Part shown: piece by piece, positions 29,272 through 38,845 of the stretch
How positions within the stretch are numbered: the first letter of the stretch is position 1
Layout: each line of letters opens with the position of its first letter
Assembly (NCBI GenBank): GCA_025370845.1
Contig: JAMXFF010000007.1
Span: 88,777-152,776, forward strand
Length of the DNA stretch: 64,000 nucleotides
Origin: Laspinema palackyanum D2a
GTDB taxonomy: Bacteria > Cyanobacteriota > Cyanobacteriia > Cyanobacteriales > Laspinemataceae
Direction of reading: 5' to 3'
Notes under the pieces: generated by a model
Database searches by the model: none
What the model saw: the letters and a program-made list of their open reading frames with translations, nothing else
What the model was told of the DNA's origin: nothing
Position numbers and translations under genes: made by a program

Positions 29272-29489
29272 CCGAACACCTGTGTAGCTGCCCAACCAAA
29301 AAATTTATCGATGAAATAGATTAAGCTGGCAATTAAGGCGACCATCGAGAGGACGGCCAAGGATTCACTAATTACCTGCTGCCGAGATGGCCAAACTACC
29401 TTAGCTAGTTCTTCTTTTGTTTCCTGGAAAAACTCGGCGGGATTGAAACCGCTTGCTGTTTCTTGGTTTGCTTCGTTATTCTTTGCCAC
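29268..29489 (-). CDS. secE: Preprotein translocase subunit SecE
   Basis: 73 residues from a GTG at 29489 (VAKNNEANQETASG). It has the SecE amphipathic helix with KVVWPSRQQ and a single membrane segment (VLSMVALIASLIYFIDKFFGW). SecE clamps SecY in the translocon. Length and domain position favour the GTG; an ATG at 29552 in the same frame would add 21 residues and the frame is open to 29654. AGAAG about 9 bases before the GTG is a modest ribosome site. Confidence 0.9.
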   Translation of the reverse strand: MAKNNEANQETASGFNPAEFFQETKEELAKVVWPSRQQVISESLAVLSMVALIASLIYFIDKFFGWAATQVFG

Positions 29490-29747
29490 AATTGCTTTTC
29501 TTCTCCCACTGAACGCAACAACAGGTAGTTCTTTCTTGGCAACAGCTTTCATGCTCCAAGCCAGTGAATCACGCCACACCCAATTGGGTGGCTGCACAAG
29601 TCGCCGTTCTAGCTTAAACTTTTTCTTGTTCTTCCAATACTTGGTACGAACCACCCAGATAATAATTCTACCCGAAAGTTTTTAGGTTGTTTGCTGTTTT
29701 TGCAGCAGACATACTTTCGGGCAGATATCTTTCGGAAGATGGTTCAG

Positions 29748-29820
29748 CGCGCCCTGGAGGACTTGAACCCCCGACATCAGGTTTTGGAGACCTGCGTTCT
29801 ACCAACTGAACTAAGAGCGC
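29748..29820 (-). tRNA. tRNA-Trp (anticodon CCA)
   Basis: A minus-strand cloverleaf with acceptor GCGCTCT/AGGGCGC, T-loop GTTCAAGTC, and anticodon stem CAGGT/ACCTG around CTCCAAA gives anticodon CCA. The discriminator base is G, as in tRNA-Trp. CCA is not encoded. tRNA-Trp next to secE is a conserved bacterial arrangement. Confidence 0.95.
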
Positions 29821-29921
29821 ACGGGTTGAATCTGCTGGTTAGAGCGATTCACCCATTTCCTATCCTATACCCAAACTGGCGATCGCGTCAACCCACCCGG
29901 GGCAATTTTTTTGGATTGGTT

Positions 29922-30284
29922 CTACATCGGGCGGTCAAACCGTTGTTTGATGCGGGTAGCTTTACCCACGCGATCGCGCAGATAGTACAGTTTCGCCCGT
30001 CGTGCTTTACCCCGACGCAATATTTTGATGCTCTCAATCCGGGGCGAGTGCAGTAAAAAGACTCGTTCCACCCCGACCCCTTGGAAAACACGTCGCACGG
30101 TAATGGTTTCATTAATTCCACCATTACGCATGGCAATCACCACGCCCTCGTAAGGCTGGGTTCTTTCTTTGCCCGCTTCTCTAATTCTGACGCCCACTCT
30201 TACGCTGTCACCAACGTAAATTTGCGGGAGGTCCGTTTTTAACTGTTCCGCTTCAATGCTACGGATAATCTGTTCAGCCTTCAT
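29922..30284 (-). CDS. rplS: 50S ribosomal protein L19
   Basis: 120 residues from the ATG at 30284 ([14 protein letters not shown]). It has the L19 signatures [39 protein letters not shown] and the C-terminal [15 protein letters not shown]19 sits at the subunit interface. It is the first gene of the cluster rplS to rplL. The frame continues 21 residues upstream without homology. Confidence 0.97.
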   Translation of the reverse strand: MKAEQIIRSIEAEQLKTDLPQIYVGDSVRVGVRIREAGKERTQPYEGVVIAMRNGGINETITVRRVFQGVGVERVFLLHSPRIESIKILRRGKARRAKLYYLRDRVGKATRIKQRFDRPM

Positions 30285-30432
30285 AGTTATGGTTTTTAAC
30301 TCACAATCTCCCATCATACTGCTCAATCGGCATTTCAGTCTAGCCAATCTCTAAGAGTTTTTTTCCCCCGTCTTTAGCGCGGGTTGTGTCCGAAAATTCT
30401 ACCCTGAGAAACCGGACCCAGCACCATCACGC

Positions 30433-30730
30433 CACCTCCGGTCCCCTCCCCTTGGCAAGGGGAGGGTTAGGGTGGGGTCCTCTTGAAGGGCGATTCCCTA
30501 CGGGATAGCTCCGCTTACCGCGCTTCACTGAAGAAAGAGGTTGGACCAGCCTCCATACAGGTGCTTAAACCTCCTTTGAGTGCGTGAGGTGGCGATCGGC
30601 CAATGAAGAACCTCACCCTAGCCCTCCCCTGTGTCTTGGGGAGGGGACCGGAAGTGGCTCATAGGTGGCGATCGCCTAAGAAGAACCCCACCCTAGCCCT
30701 CCCCTTGCTAAGGGGAGGGGACCGGAGGTG
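30433..30730. mobile_element. MITE-like element with long terminal inverted repeats (copy 1)
   Basis: The left end CACCTCCGGTCCCC followed by CTCCCCTTGGCAAGGGGAG and TTAGGGTGGGGT is mirrored at the right end by ACCCCACCCTAG, CTCCCCTTGCTAAGGGGAG and GGGGACCGGAGGTG. Each end is itself a hairpin. A third, internal copy of the end sequence lies at about 30603-30650. There is no coding capacity. A related element is at 50508-50885 and shares the interior word ATTCCCTAC with TAGCTCCGC. Confidence 0.75.
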
Positions 30731-31119
30731 CAGTTAAGGGTAACCAACCCTTGTAAGTCCCTGCCATTGTCCGCATTTCGGCCCTTCCCATCTGCTCTGA
30801 CTGGAGTCCTACTTCTCCCGAGAGAGCTTTAAGGCTCTGAAAAGCCGAAAAAATGCAAAAAAAGGAGATAACCCAGTGTTATCTAACCCTAAAGGCAGAA
30901 ATTAGCTAAAAAAACTCAATTTCCAGATTTCAGCCCTGGAATTTTAATGCTAGAGTAGAGTGAAAATGTTGTCTTCTCAAGAGAGGTTGCATAACAACGT
31001 TGAAACTCTTTGCTCTAACTGGCTACCCTTGGCGTGGCCTCTGGTATCTGGATATGCAGTTGAAGCGTAAACGGCATTGCGACCCTGCGCTGTCCTGGAC
31101 TGATCGATGTGAAGCGCCT

Positions 31120-31500
31120 AGTATGGTCCGATCGGCCTGTTAGATAAGGTTTGCGCTCGGTACTGCTGAAGCTTCTTGTAAGCTGCTGTTAAGACCCTAA
31201 GTCTTGAGGGGTCCGCAAACTAGGTCGATCGGGGTTATAGACCCACAAAATTTTGACAAGGAGACGGCGTTCCGATAACCGTCTCTAAACAAGCTGGATT
31301 TCTCCGGCCCTAGCTCTATCAAAAAGGGAGTGGATTCCTGACAGAGAAACTCGCATCAGATGAACGAAACATCTGTCAGGTCCACTCATTAAGCATCATG
31401 CTTGCGGGATAGAGCGTCCGGTTGAGATCTCCAGCTACTGCCTAGGGATGAGGTGGGTTCCCCAGAACCTGACTCAATCCTTCACCTCCGGCAGCGATGT
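31120..31500 (+). ncRNA. Candidate structured RNA, leader of the deoxyhypusine-synthase-like gene
   Basis: Four helical domains can be drawn by eye. (1) CCGATCG 31128-31134 with CGATCGG 31226-31232, inside it GTTTGCG 31149-31155 with CGCAAAC 31214-31220, and inside that two hairpins (AGCTT/AAGCT 31170-31184; GACCC/GGGTC 31193-31213). (2) GAGACGG/CCGTCTC 31261-31285. (3) CTGGA 31294 with TCCAG 31430, CTCTATC 31314-31320 with GATAGAG 31408-31414, and a 16-bp helix 31328-31387 with one 2-base bulge. (4) CTGCC 31438 with GGCAG 31490-31494, then GAGGTG/CACCTC and GGTTC/GAACC. It ends about 100 bases before the gene at 31602. It lacks RNase P, tmRNA and SRP RNA signature words. It may be an independent RNA or a cis-regulatory leader. 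Confidence 0.55.
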
Positions 31501-31601
31501 CAATTAACTTGAATATTCATGATTGAACATAGTCAATCGCCTTAGTTGCTTAGTCTGCTAAGGCCACTATGCCCTGTATTTCAACCGTTTGGAGTGGAAA
31601 A

Positions 31602-32789
31602 ATGTCTCAAATGATAGATCGCAAAATTGCCCCCGCCCCCATGACCGAGAACGTGAGCGTCGTGGACTTAATTGATGGTTACTTCACCGCTTATAATTCC
31701 GCTCGGTTGCGGGAAGTCTGTCACCTGCTGACGAAAAAGGTGATGCGGGACGGGGTGACTGTGGGACTGAGCCTATCTGGGGCCATGACTCCGGCGGGAT
31801 TCGGGGTATCAGCTTTAGCACCGCTGATCCGTAACGGCTTTATTGATTACATCATCAGTACCGGCGCAAATCTGTATCATGATATCCATTACGGACTGGG
31901 ATTAAACCTCTATGCGGGAAATCCGTTCGTGGATGATATCAAACTGCGGGAAGAAGGCCATATCCGCATCTATGACATCATTTTTGATTACGATGTGTTG
32001 TTGGAAACTGATGCGTTTATTCGGACCATTTTGCGCGCAGAACCCTTTCAGAAGCGGATGGGAACGGCAGAATTTCATTATCTGCTGGGCAAATATGTCC
32101 GGGAAATTGAGAAGCAACGCGGAGTAGAGCATTCCTGCTTGCTGGCAACGGCGTATGAGTGCGGAGTGCCGATTTATACCTCGTCCCCGGGAGATAGCTC
32201 GATCGGGATGAATGTGGCGGCGCTTGCGTTAGAAGGGTCGGAATTAATCATTGATCCGGCGATCGATGTCAACGAAACAGCAGCGATCGCTTATGCTGCC
32301 CGGGACCCCAACAAAGACTTCCCCGGAGAAAGTGCCGCCTTCATTCTCGGTGGTGGTTCTCCGAAAAACTTCCTCCTGCAAACCCAACCCCAAATTCACG
32401 AGGTCCTGGGTTTGGAAGAACGGGGACATGACTATTTCATCCAAATTACCGATGCCCGTCCCGATACCGGCGGTTTATCTGGGGCCACCCCCGCTGAAGC
32501 GGTAAGCTGGGGCAAAGTCGATCCCAATGAACTGCCCAATACCGTGGTTTGCTACACCGACAGCACGATCGCCCTGCCGATTCTCACCGCTTATGTGATG
32601 AATCAGTGTCCCCCACGTTCCCTCAAGCGACTGTACGATCGCCGCCAGGAAATGCTGACCAAACTGCAATTAGACTACCAATTGGCGCAAGCGAAAAAAT
32701 CCGAACGCACCGCCCCCCCCGTTTCTGAAAGACCCGAACCTGTTGCCACTTATCCCTGTGGTACGCCCATCCGGAACGGGCGTGGTTAG
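31602..32789 (+). CDS. Deoxyhypusine-synthase-like protein
   Basis: 395 residues from the ATG at 31602 ([13 protein letters not shown]), which has GGAG 7 bases upstream. It has the NAD-binding DHS features [14 protein letters not shown] and [16 protein letters not shown], a middle [30 protein letters not shown], and [21 protein letters not shown]. Eukaryotic DHS moves the aminobutyl group of spermidine to a Lys of eIF5A; bacteria lack that target, and bacterial relatives include homospermidine synthases. A polyamine role is therefore likely but the substrate is uncertain. The long folded region upstream may regulate it. Confidence 0.88.
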   Translation: MSQMIDRKIAPAPMTENVSVVDLIDGYFTAYNSARLREVCHLLTKKVMRDGVTVGLSLSGAMTPAGFGVSALAPLIRNGFIDYIISTGANLYHDIHYGLGLNLYAGNPFVDDIKLREEGHIRIYDIIFDYDVLLETDAFIRTILRAEPFQKRMGTAEFHYLLGKYVREIEKQRGVEHSCLLATAYECGVPIYTSSPGDSSIGMNVAALALEGSELIIDPAIDVNETAAIAYAARDPNKDFPGESAAFILGGGSPKNFLLQTQPQIHEVLGLEERGHDYFIQITDARPDTGGLSGATPAEAVSWGKVDPNELPNTVVCYTDSTIALPILTAYVMNQCPPRSLKRLYDRRQEMLTKLQLDYQLAQAKKSERTAPPVSERPEPVATYPCGTPIRNGRG

Positions 32790-32816
32790 CGACTAAATTA
32801 GTCTTCCCCTAATTTG

Positions 32817-32850
32817 AACCCTCCGAGTTACTAAACCTCGGGGGGTTTTG
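32817..32850 (+). terminator. Intrinsic terminator
   Basis: AACCCTCCGAG (32817-32827) pairs with CTCGGGGGGTT and is followed by TTTT, 27 bases after the stop at 32789. Confidence 0.85.
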
Positions 32851-32895
32851 TATTGCCCGGTTTTATTTTCATCAACATCCAGGGTAGATTTTGAC

Positions 32896-33043
32896 GGCAA
32901 ATACAACAGTCTGCTTACGGTTTGCCCCCCTGATTGGAACCCGAGATTTTCCTATCCTAGAGTCATGGTCAAACCGGCAGGAAGATTTAAAACTTTTCGC
33001 CCATCGGCGGCAAATACAACAGTCTTCTTACGGTTTACCCCCT
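32896..33043. repeat. Two direct repeats of about 35 bp upstream of hsp20
   Basis: Copies at 32896-32930 and 33009-33043 share GGCAAATACAACAGTCT, one variable base, CTTACGGTTT and a C-run. Starts are 113 bases apart. In the first copy GGCAAA and TTTGCC form a short inverted repeat. They lie within the 465-base gap before hsp20; the remainder of that gap shows no gene. Confidence 0.75.
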
Positions 33044-33255
33044 GGTTAATAGAGTGTTAGTTAACCTACATTAGAGAGAAGTAACCCCCTCGAAATCTGC
33101 AACATAATTGCACCAAAAGTAGGGACGAAACGCTTTAGTTTCCGAAGGGTATATAAAATTTTATCGGTGTTTTAATCGCCTACGGGTTCGATAAAACCCG
33201 ATTCTGCCCACTCTACCGATTTCAGAATTCACTCTTATTTTGGAGAGGAAACCCG

Positions 33256-33828
33256 ATGAGAACATCAATGAATTTGGACCTGTTACGCGAGGTCGATGCC
33301 TGGGGACGTCAATTTGAACAACTCTTAACTGAACAACCCCCGTGCCAACGTCCCGAAATGGGTAGAGTGTGGCAACCGGCGATCGAACTGGAAGAAACGG
33401 AGAATAGCTTTGTATTGCGGGTAGAAGTACCCGGTTTAAGCGGACCCGAGATTGATGTGCAAGCGAGTCGCTTTCAAGTGGCGATCGCCGCCCACCGTCA
33501 GGCACCCCAGAACGTGAGTCAGAACAGCGGTTACCTGCGTTCTGAACTCCGTTACGGCAAGTTGCGTCGGGTCGTCCCCTTGACGAAACCCATTGTGGCG
33601 GACCGCATTGAAGCCCAGTTAAACGATGGCATTCTCACCTTAACTTTGCCGAAATTTTCCGCCCAACAACCCCAAGTGGTCAAGGTGCGGTTGGACGAGT
33701 TCAAATCTGAGGTTAACCCCGTGATGCCGGTAGCGCAGAAACCGGATCTAACCGCCCAGAAAACTGAGGAGAAAATCGCTTCCAGTGAAGGGGAACTGTT
33801 AAACGACTTATGGGCAAGCCAAGGGTAA
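33256..33828 (+). CDS. Small heat shock protein, Hsp20/alpha-crystallin family
   Basis: 190 residues. An N-terminal arm is followed by the alpha-crystallin domain (WQPAIELEETENSFVLRVEVPGL to RIEAQLNDGILTLTLPK). The usual end of the family is soon after this domain; here a 40-residue Lys/Glu/Ala tail is added. sHsps hold unfolding proteins for DnaK, which is encoded 340 bases downstream on the same strand. GGAGAGG precedes the ATG by about 7 bases. A half match to the CIRCE operator (GAGTGTTAG at about 33052) is present but no full operator is seen. Confidence 0.93.
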   Translation: MRTSMNLDLLREVDAWGRQFEQLLTEQPPCQRPEMGRVWQPAIELEETENSFVLRVEVPGLSGPEIDVQASRFQVAIAAHRQAPQNVSQNSGYLRSELRYGKLRRVVPLTKPIVADRIEAQLNDGILTLTLPKFSAQQPQVVKVRLDEFKSEVNPVMPVAQKPDLTAQKTEEKIASSEGELLNDLWASQG

Positions 33829-33884
33829 ATCTGCTCACCCCAAATCCGGAGATTCACTGGATTCAGGGACAAGGGTGGGAAGAG

Positions 33885-33937
33885 GGGCCGATCGCCATCC
33901 TGATGGGATAGACCCCAAAATCACCGGCGATCGGCCC
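33885..33937 (+). terminator. 12-bp stem between hsp20 and dnaK
   Basis: GGGCCGATCGCC (33885-33896) is exactly complementary to GGCGATCGGCCC (33926-33937). It follows the hsp20 stop by 57 bases and probably ends its transcript, though only ATAAAAAC follows. The dnaK promoter would lie between here and 34165. Confidence 0.5.
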
Positions 33938-34164
33938 ATAAAAACACCCTCTAAGTCTGCTTTCTCGGTAAACCGTCCCTAATGAGGTTCGGTAACCTCC
34001 CCTTCAATAGAAGCCCAACCGCCCACACCATATAGATTGGTAGGCTTAAAAAATATTGAATCTGGAAAAACTGCTCTCGTGCAGTTGTGCCGATCGCCCA
34101 AATAAACTGGGCTAAATCAGCCCAAACCCTTTGTTAGTAGTAAATTAGGAGTAAAACATCCATA

Positions 34165-36078
34165 ATGGGTAAAGTAGTTGGAATTGACTTAGGAACCACG
34201 AACTCTTGCGTTGCCGTGATGGAAGGCGGTAAACCCACCGTGATCGCCAACGCAGAAGGCTTCCGCACCACGCCTTCGGTGGTGGCTTACACGAAAAACA
34301 GCGATCGCCTCGTCGGTCAAATCGCCAAGCGTCAAGCGGTGATGAACCCGGAAAACACCTTCTATTCCGTCAAGCGGTTCATCGGACGCAAACATACGGA
34401 AGTCACTCACGAAACCACCGAAGTTTCCTATAAAGTCCTCAATATCAATGGCAACGTTAAACTCGATTGCCCTGCCTTAAGCAAGCAATATGCGCCGGAA
34501 GAAATTTCCGCCCAAGTGCTGCGGAAACTGGTGGATGATGCCAGCACCTACCTCGGTGAAAAAGTGACCCAAGCCGTGATTACGGTTCCCGCCTATTTCA
34601 ACGATTCTCAGCGTCAAGCGACGAAAGACGCCGGGAAAATTGCCGGGATTGAAGTCTTGCGGATCATCAACGAACCCACTGCCGCATCTCTGGCTTATGG
34701 GTTAGACAAGAAGAGTAATGAAACCATTCTGGTGTTTGACTTAGGGGGTGGGACCTTCGACGTTTCCATCTTAGAAGTCGGCGACGGCGTGTTTGAAGTG
34801 CTCGCCACCTCTGGAGATACCCACTTGGGTGGGGATGACTTCGATAAGAAAATTGTGGACTTCTTAGCTGAAGAATTCCGCAAAGCCGAAGGAATCGACC
34901 TGCGGAAGGATAAGCAAGCCCTGCAACGGTTGACTGAAGCGGCTGAAAAGGCCAAAATTGAGCTCTCTAGCGTGACTCAAACGGAAATCAACCTGCCCTT
35001 TATCACCGCAACTCAAGAAGGTCCGAAGCACTTAGATACGACCTTGACTCGGGCTAAGTTTGAGGAATTGACGGCAGATTTGATTGACCGTTGCGGCATT
35101 CCTGTAGAAAATGCAGTTCGCGATGCCAAGTTGGATAAGAGTGCGATCGATGAGGTGGTCCTCGTCGGGGGTTCTACCCGGATTCCGGCAGTGAAAGAAC
35201 TGGTGAAAAAGGTTCTGGGTAAAGAACCGAACCAAACCGTGAACCCCGATGAAGTGGTAGCTGTGGGTGCTGCGATTCAAGCGGGTGTGCTCGCCGGTGA
35301 AGTTAAAGACATTCTGCTGCTTGACGTGACTCCCCTCTCCCTGGGTGTGGAAACCCTGGGTGGCGTGATGACCAAGATTATTCCTCGCAACACCACGATT
35401 CCTACGAAGAAGTCGGAAGTGTTCTCCACCGCAGTGGATGGTCAAACGAATGTGGAAATCCACATTCTGCAAGGGGAACGCGAGATGGCGAACGATAACA
35501 AGAGTTTGGGAACGTTCCGCTTAGATGGAATTCCCCCGGCACAACGTGGGATTCCTCAAATTGAAGTAACCTTCGATATTGACGCGAACGGGATCCTGAA
35601 TGTCCATGCAAAGGATAAGGGGACTGGGAAGGAACAGTCGATCAGCATCACGGGTGCGAGTACCTTGCCTGGAGATGAAGTGGAACGGATGGTCCGGGAA
35701 GCGGAATCGAATGCCACAGCAGATAAGGAACGTCGCGAGAAGATTGATCTGAAGAACCAAGCGGATTCGTTGACTTATCAAGCTGAGAAGCAGATGAGTG
35801 AGTTGGGAGATAAGGTCCCGGCGGATGAGAAGACGAAGGTGACTGATTTGATTCAGGCGCTGAAGGATGCGATCGCCAAGGATGACTTTGACCTGATGAA
35901 GTCGCAAATGACTGAGTTGCAACAAGCTCTGTATGCGATCGGTAGCAAGATCTACGAACAATCCGGCGGTGATGCAGGTGCCCCCCCGAATGATAATGGT
36001 GGTGGCAGTGCGGGCACTCCTCCCTCTGGCGGTTCTGATGAAGATGTCATCGACGCTGAGTTCTCCGAAACAAAGTAG
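34165..36078 (+). CDS. dnaK: Chaperone DnaK (Hsp70)
   Basis: 637 residues, standard length. All Hsp70 signatures are present: [13 protein letters not shown] at the N-terminus, [14 protein letters not shown], and [16 protein letters not shown] in the ATPase domain, then the substrate domain ([14 protein letters not shown]) and a Gly/Pro-rich tail ending EDVIDAEF. It refolds proteins with DnaJ and GrpE. Cyanobacteria carry several DnaK copies; this one looks like the DnaK2 (main, heat-inducible) type, which is inference. No dnaJ is adjacent. Confidence 0.97.
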   Translation: MGKVVGIDLGTTNSCVAVMEGGKPTVIANAEGFRTTPSVVAYTKNSDRLVGQIAKRQAVMNPENTFYSVKRFIGRKHTEVTHETTEVSYKVLNINGNVKLDCPALSKQYAPEEISAQVLRKLVDDASTYLGEKVTQAVITVPAYFNDSQRQATKDAGKIAGIEVLRIINEPTAASLAYGLDKKSNETILVFDLGGGTFDVSILEVGDGVFEVLATSGDTHLGGDDFDKKIVDFLAEEFRKAEGIDLRKDKQALQRLTEAAEKAKIELSSVTQTEINLPFITATQEGPKHLDTTLTRAKFEELTADLIDRCGIPVENAVRDAKLDKSAIDEVVLVGGSTRIPAVKELVKKVLGKEPNQTVNPDEVVAVGAAIQAGVLAGEVKDILLLDVTPLSLGVETLGGVMTKIIPRNTTIPTKKSEVFSTAVDGQTNVEIHILQGEREMANDNKSLGTFRLDGIPPAQRGIPQIEVTFDIDANGILNVHAKDKGTGKEQSISITGASTLPGDEVERMVREAESNATADKERREKIDLKNQADSLTYQAEKQMSELGDKVPADEKTKVTDLIQALKDAIAKDDFDLMKSQMTELQQALYAIGSKIYEQSGGDAGAPPNDNGGGSAGTPPSGGSDEDVIDAEFSETK

Positions 36079-36133
36079 GTCAGCATTAGCCTGTATAGGA
36101 AGAGAGGTGGGGTTAATCCTGCCTCTTCCTGAC

Positions 36134-36160
36134 AGCCCGTTTAGGCGGGCTATTTTTTTT
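36134..36160 (+). terminator. Terminator of dnaK
   Basis: AGCCCG...CGGGCT followed by ATTTTTTTT, 56 bases after the dnaK stop. A short GGGTT tandem run follows at 36161-36178. Confidence 0.9.
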
Positions 36161-36260
36161 GGGTTGGGTTGGGTTGGGCGATCAACCCTAGATACTATGT
36201 GAGCAAAATAGAGAAAATTAAAACAGGGGCAATTGATGAATTACCCCTGACGATCGCTGT

Positions 36261-37235
36261 TTAATTGCGCGATCGAATATCAGCGGCGATCGCTGCCTCA
36301 ACTAAATCCGATAAAATGGCTCGAATCATCACCAACTCAATCGGTGGATTTTCCAAAAATTCTGGACTACTCGCCGCAATAAAGGCATTATATGCATTAG
36401 TCGCAGCCCATAACCGTCTCGGATCAACCTTCCCATCTTTGAGCAGTCCGAGTAAGCTTCTCACTAATTGTTCGGCTACCTCCCGGGATGGCGCACCTAG
36501 TATTTGTAGCAACCCTTGAACCAAGGTGTTCAAGTTGGCACTGTCAATCGAAGACCCGGTTAATAAGGTTGTTAAAGCGGTGGAGATCGCGGTTCCTCCT
36601 CCTCCCCCACCTAAGTCTCCTGCAGTGATGCCTCCCTCTCCAGTGAGTGAGGAGGATTGCTGGATGATGTCTACCGCTGTCTGATTGACTGCATCCGTCA
36701 CTGGCGCAGAGAATACAAATTCAACATTGGGAGAGCCTATCGGGGGATTTATGGAAGGTCCCGAGGTACTTTGTCCCCCATCTTCAGGAGTTTCCTCCGT
36801 TGTTGTGGGTGTAGCTTCCTGGCCGGTTTCTCCCGGGATTTCTACGGCTGTTTCCCCTTCAGTTTCTGCCGTGGTTTCCAGTAAGTTGGGTTGACTAATA
36901 TCGGGACTGGCTTCGATCGTGGGGGTAGGGTTTACCGGGTTAGGTGTTATTTCTCCTGGAGATTCTACCGGAGTTTCTGCCGGTGTATCATTATTCGGCT
37001 GCTGGCCGTTTTCTGGTGGGCTGATATTTGCTGGGGGTACAATTGGTGTTTCAGTTTCCTCCTCTGGGTCCTTATTTTCAGTTTCTGGTGTTGGGGTTGG
37101 CTCATCGCTTATAACCGAGTCGGGGGGGACTTCATCACTAAAAGCATGAACGGAACCGGGCATGAAGCCTAAAATTAGAACCGCCCCCATGAACAAGCAA
37201 ATATTGTGACGCAATGAAAAGATTTTAATACTCAT
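36261..37235 (-). CDS. Exported proline/threonine-rich protein
   Basis: 324 residues with a signal peptide (FMGAVLILGFMPGSVHAFS). A low-complexity stretch rich in Pro, Glu and Thr (about 34-170) has many EETP/PETP units, as in cell-wall spacers. After it comes a mixed helical region with a Gly run (DLGGGGGG), then a helical domain to the end (LVRSLLGLLKDGKVDPRRLWAATNAYNAFI). I do not recognise the family. Its start lies 22 bases after the stop of the barrel gene on the same strand, so they are probably cotranscribed. Confidence 0.65.
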   Translation of the reverse strand: MSIKIFSLRHNICLFMGAVLILGFMPGSVHAFSDEVPPDSVISDEPTPTPETENKDPEEETETPIVPPANISPPENGQQPNNDTPAETPVESPGEITPNPVNPTPTIEASPDISQPNLLETTAETEGETAVEIPGETGQEATPTTTEETPEDGGQSTSGPSINPPIGSPNVEFVFSAPVTDAVNQTAVDIIQQSSSLTGEGGITAGDLGGGGGGTAISTALTTLLTGSSIDSANLNTLVQGLLQILGAPSREVAEQLVRSLLGLLKDGKVDPRRLWAATNAYNAFIAASSPEFLENPPIELVMIRAILSDLVEAAIAADIRSRN

Positions 37236-37257
37236 AAATTTAAGGAATTACTCTGAC

Positions 37258-38448
37258 TTAAAAGCTAAAAAAGTGACTATACCCAACGCCCAATCGGAAT
37301 CGAGCACCATCCCCCGCACTTCCGGTAATATCGGCAATGGCGGGAGTGAGGACGAGGGGAATATTTTTGAAAGGAACAATCGAAGCGGCTAGGGTTAAAT
37401 CTTGACCACTCCAGTCGGCGATCGCAGAGACTTGTGGGTGAACTCGCACCCCCACACTTCCAAAGACATTCACGGTATTTACATCATTATTGAAGTCATC
37501 TTCAAAGCGAAACCGACCATTCCCCAAGCCGAGAGAAACTGTTACTCGGCTAAAAGGTTCTTCTGTACTCTCACGGGGGCTAAATGTCTTACTCACGACC
37601 CCATAAGTGCTGGTTCCCGCATCGGTAAATCCCCAAACGATGGCATTTTCAACTCCCACTGCGACTGCAAAGTTATTGGGCAGTAAGCGATGGAGTTTGA
37701 AACTGATGCTCCCTCGTTTCATAAAGCCATCATCGTTGTTTCTATTGGACATTAAATCTAAAACCGTGACAGTGGTTTGCAGTCCCACAGTTCGGCGGGG
37801 ATTTCCTAGTCCAAATCCTGTAGAAATCGTGCCATCGGCGGAGTCGGTAAATCGGGTTCTATGTTGAAAACCAGCCCCCCAGAAAAATTGTCCAAATCCA
37901 GGACCAAAGGCAGTGGGGGAAATTGAACTGGAACCCGGTGCAACCTGACTCGTACCTCCCCGTCTGATGGTAGTTGCTGGGGGTTCGATGGGAACGAAGG
38001 TTGTCGGAGGTAAAGGCAATTGCCATTGTTGTCGCAAGTCTTCTATTTCGTCGGGACTTTCAGTGGTTCCCGGTGAGGTGGGTTCAGTTAAAGGAGGGTC
38101 TTGGGCGATGAACTGTTGAGTTTCAGCGAATAAAGCGGGGTTAAATTGGTTATCAATTTGCGGTGTTTCCCAGACTGAATTCTCCGCTAAGGGAATCATC
38201 GGTAAAGCAGGGCGAGTTGTGATGATTTTGGGGGGATTTTCCTCGGAGTTGACATCTGAATTCCTTTCTAAAATCGGAGAGAAGGCGGAAGGATCTTCCA
38301 GGGAATTGGCAAGGAGGGGGGGATGATGGAGTAAGGTAGTGCTGAATAGAAACAAGGCGATCGCCATGCTACATTTCGGGGAAAATTGGCAGGTAGGCGA
38401 AATGATACTTATAGGGGCTTTAATCGCTTTCAATGGTTCATTCCTCAC
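37258..38448 (-). CDS. Exported protein, probable outer-membrane beta-barrel
   Basis: 396 residues. An N-terminal hydrophobic export segment (MAIALFLFSTTLLHHPPLLANS; translation may begin at that Met) is followed by about 130 Pro/Glu-rich residues. Then comes a domain of about 220 residues with alternating strands (GLQTTVTVLDLM, GSISFKLHRLL, FAVAVGVENAIV, RFRLGVGYSHFFSF) ending in an aromatic residue, which is the outer-membrane sorting pattern. The Pro-rich part could span the peptidoglycan. The specific function is unknown. It is first in a pair with the Pro/Thr-rich exported protein. Confidence 0.6.
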   Translation of the reverse strand: MRNEPLKAIKAPISIISPTCQFSPKCSMAIALFLFSTTLLHHPPLLANSLEDPSAFSPILERNSDVNSEENPPKIITTRPALPMIPLAENSVWETPQIDNQFNPALFAETQQFIAQDPPLTEPTSPGTTESPDEIEDLRQQWQLPLPPTTFVPIEPPATTIRRGGTSQVAPGSSSISPTAFGPGFGQFFWGAGFQHRTRFTDSADGTISTGFGLGNPRRTVGLQTTVTVLDLMSNRNNDDGFMKRGSISFKLHRLLPNNFAVAVGVENAIVWGFTDAGTSTYGVVSKTFSPRESTEEPFSRVTVSLGLGNGRFRFEDDFNNDVNTVNVFGSVGVRVHPQVSAIADWSGQDLTLAASIVPFKNIPLVLTPAIADITGSAGDGARFRLGVGYSHFFSF

Positions 38449-38637
38449 AACTTGTTGGCAATAATAAGTAGAGTATTTTCCACAATATGGCGCTCCTTTT
38501 GTTACCCAGAGGGGTGGGATAAGGTACCCTCAAAGCCGCTCACACATTTACGGGATAGGGTACAAAAAATAAAGAAAAATTAAGGCAAGGAGACAGTAAC
38601 TATAGCGCAGCTAAATAAACACTGGACAATCCTTCAA

Positions 38638-38694
38638 GGGAGTGGGAGCATCCTGCTCCCATGTTGTAGTAGGGAGCAAGATGCTCCCACTCCC
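38638..38694. repeat. Near-perfect 23-bp inverted repeat
   Basis: The arm 38638-38660 (GGGAGTGGGAGCATCCTGCT plus CCC) matches the reverse complement of 38672-38694 with one mismatch; the loop is 11 bases. It stands alone in the 400-base gap between the barrel gene and the protease gene and looks like a REP-type element. The rest of 38449-38845 shows nothing. Confidence 0.75.
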
Positions 38695-38845
38695 GAATTT
38701 TGTTGTCAGAAGGATTTAGACTCACTATATAAAGCTGGGAAACCGGGTATCTTTACAAACTCTCTCCTGAGTCGCCATAAATTAAAGGGAGAAACCCGGA
38801 TTTTGGTGTTTTATATCTCTACCTAACTCCTATTTCAGGAGTTAG

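Noticed and set aside
31043-31141. Short ORF beginning MQLKRKRHCDP
   Set aside because: 29 residues, no ribosome site, and partly overlapping the folded region; more likely chance.
31120-31500. RNase P RNA, tmRNA or group I/II intron
   Set aside because: The signature words of these RNAs (GAGGAAAGTC, the tmRNA tag frame, intron core motifs) were not seen.
33045-33065. CIRCE heat-shock operator before hsp20
   Set aside because: Only a half site (GAGTGTTAG) is found; the matching half is missing.
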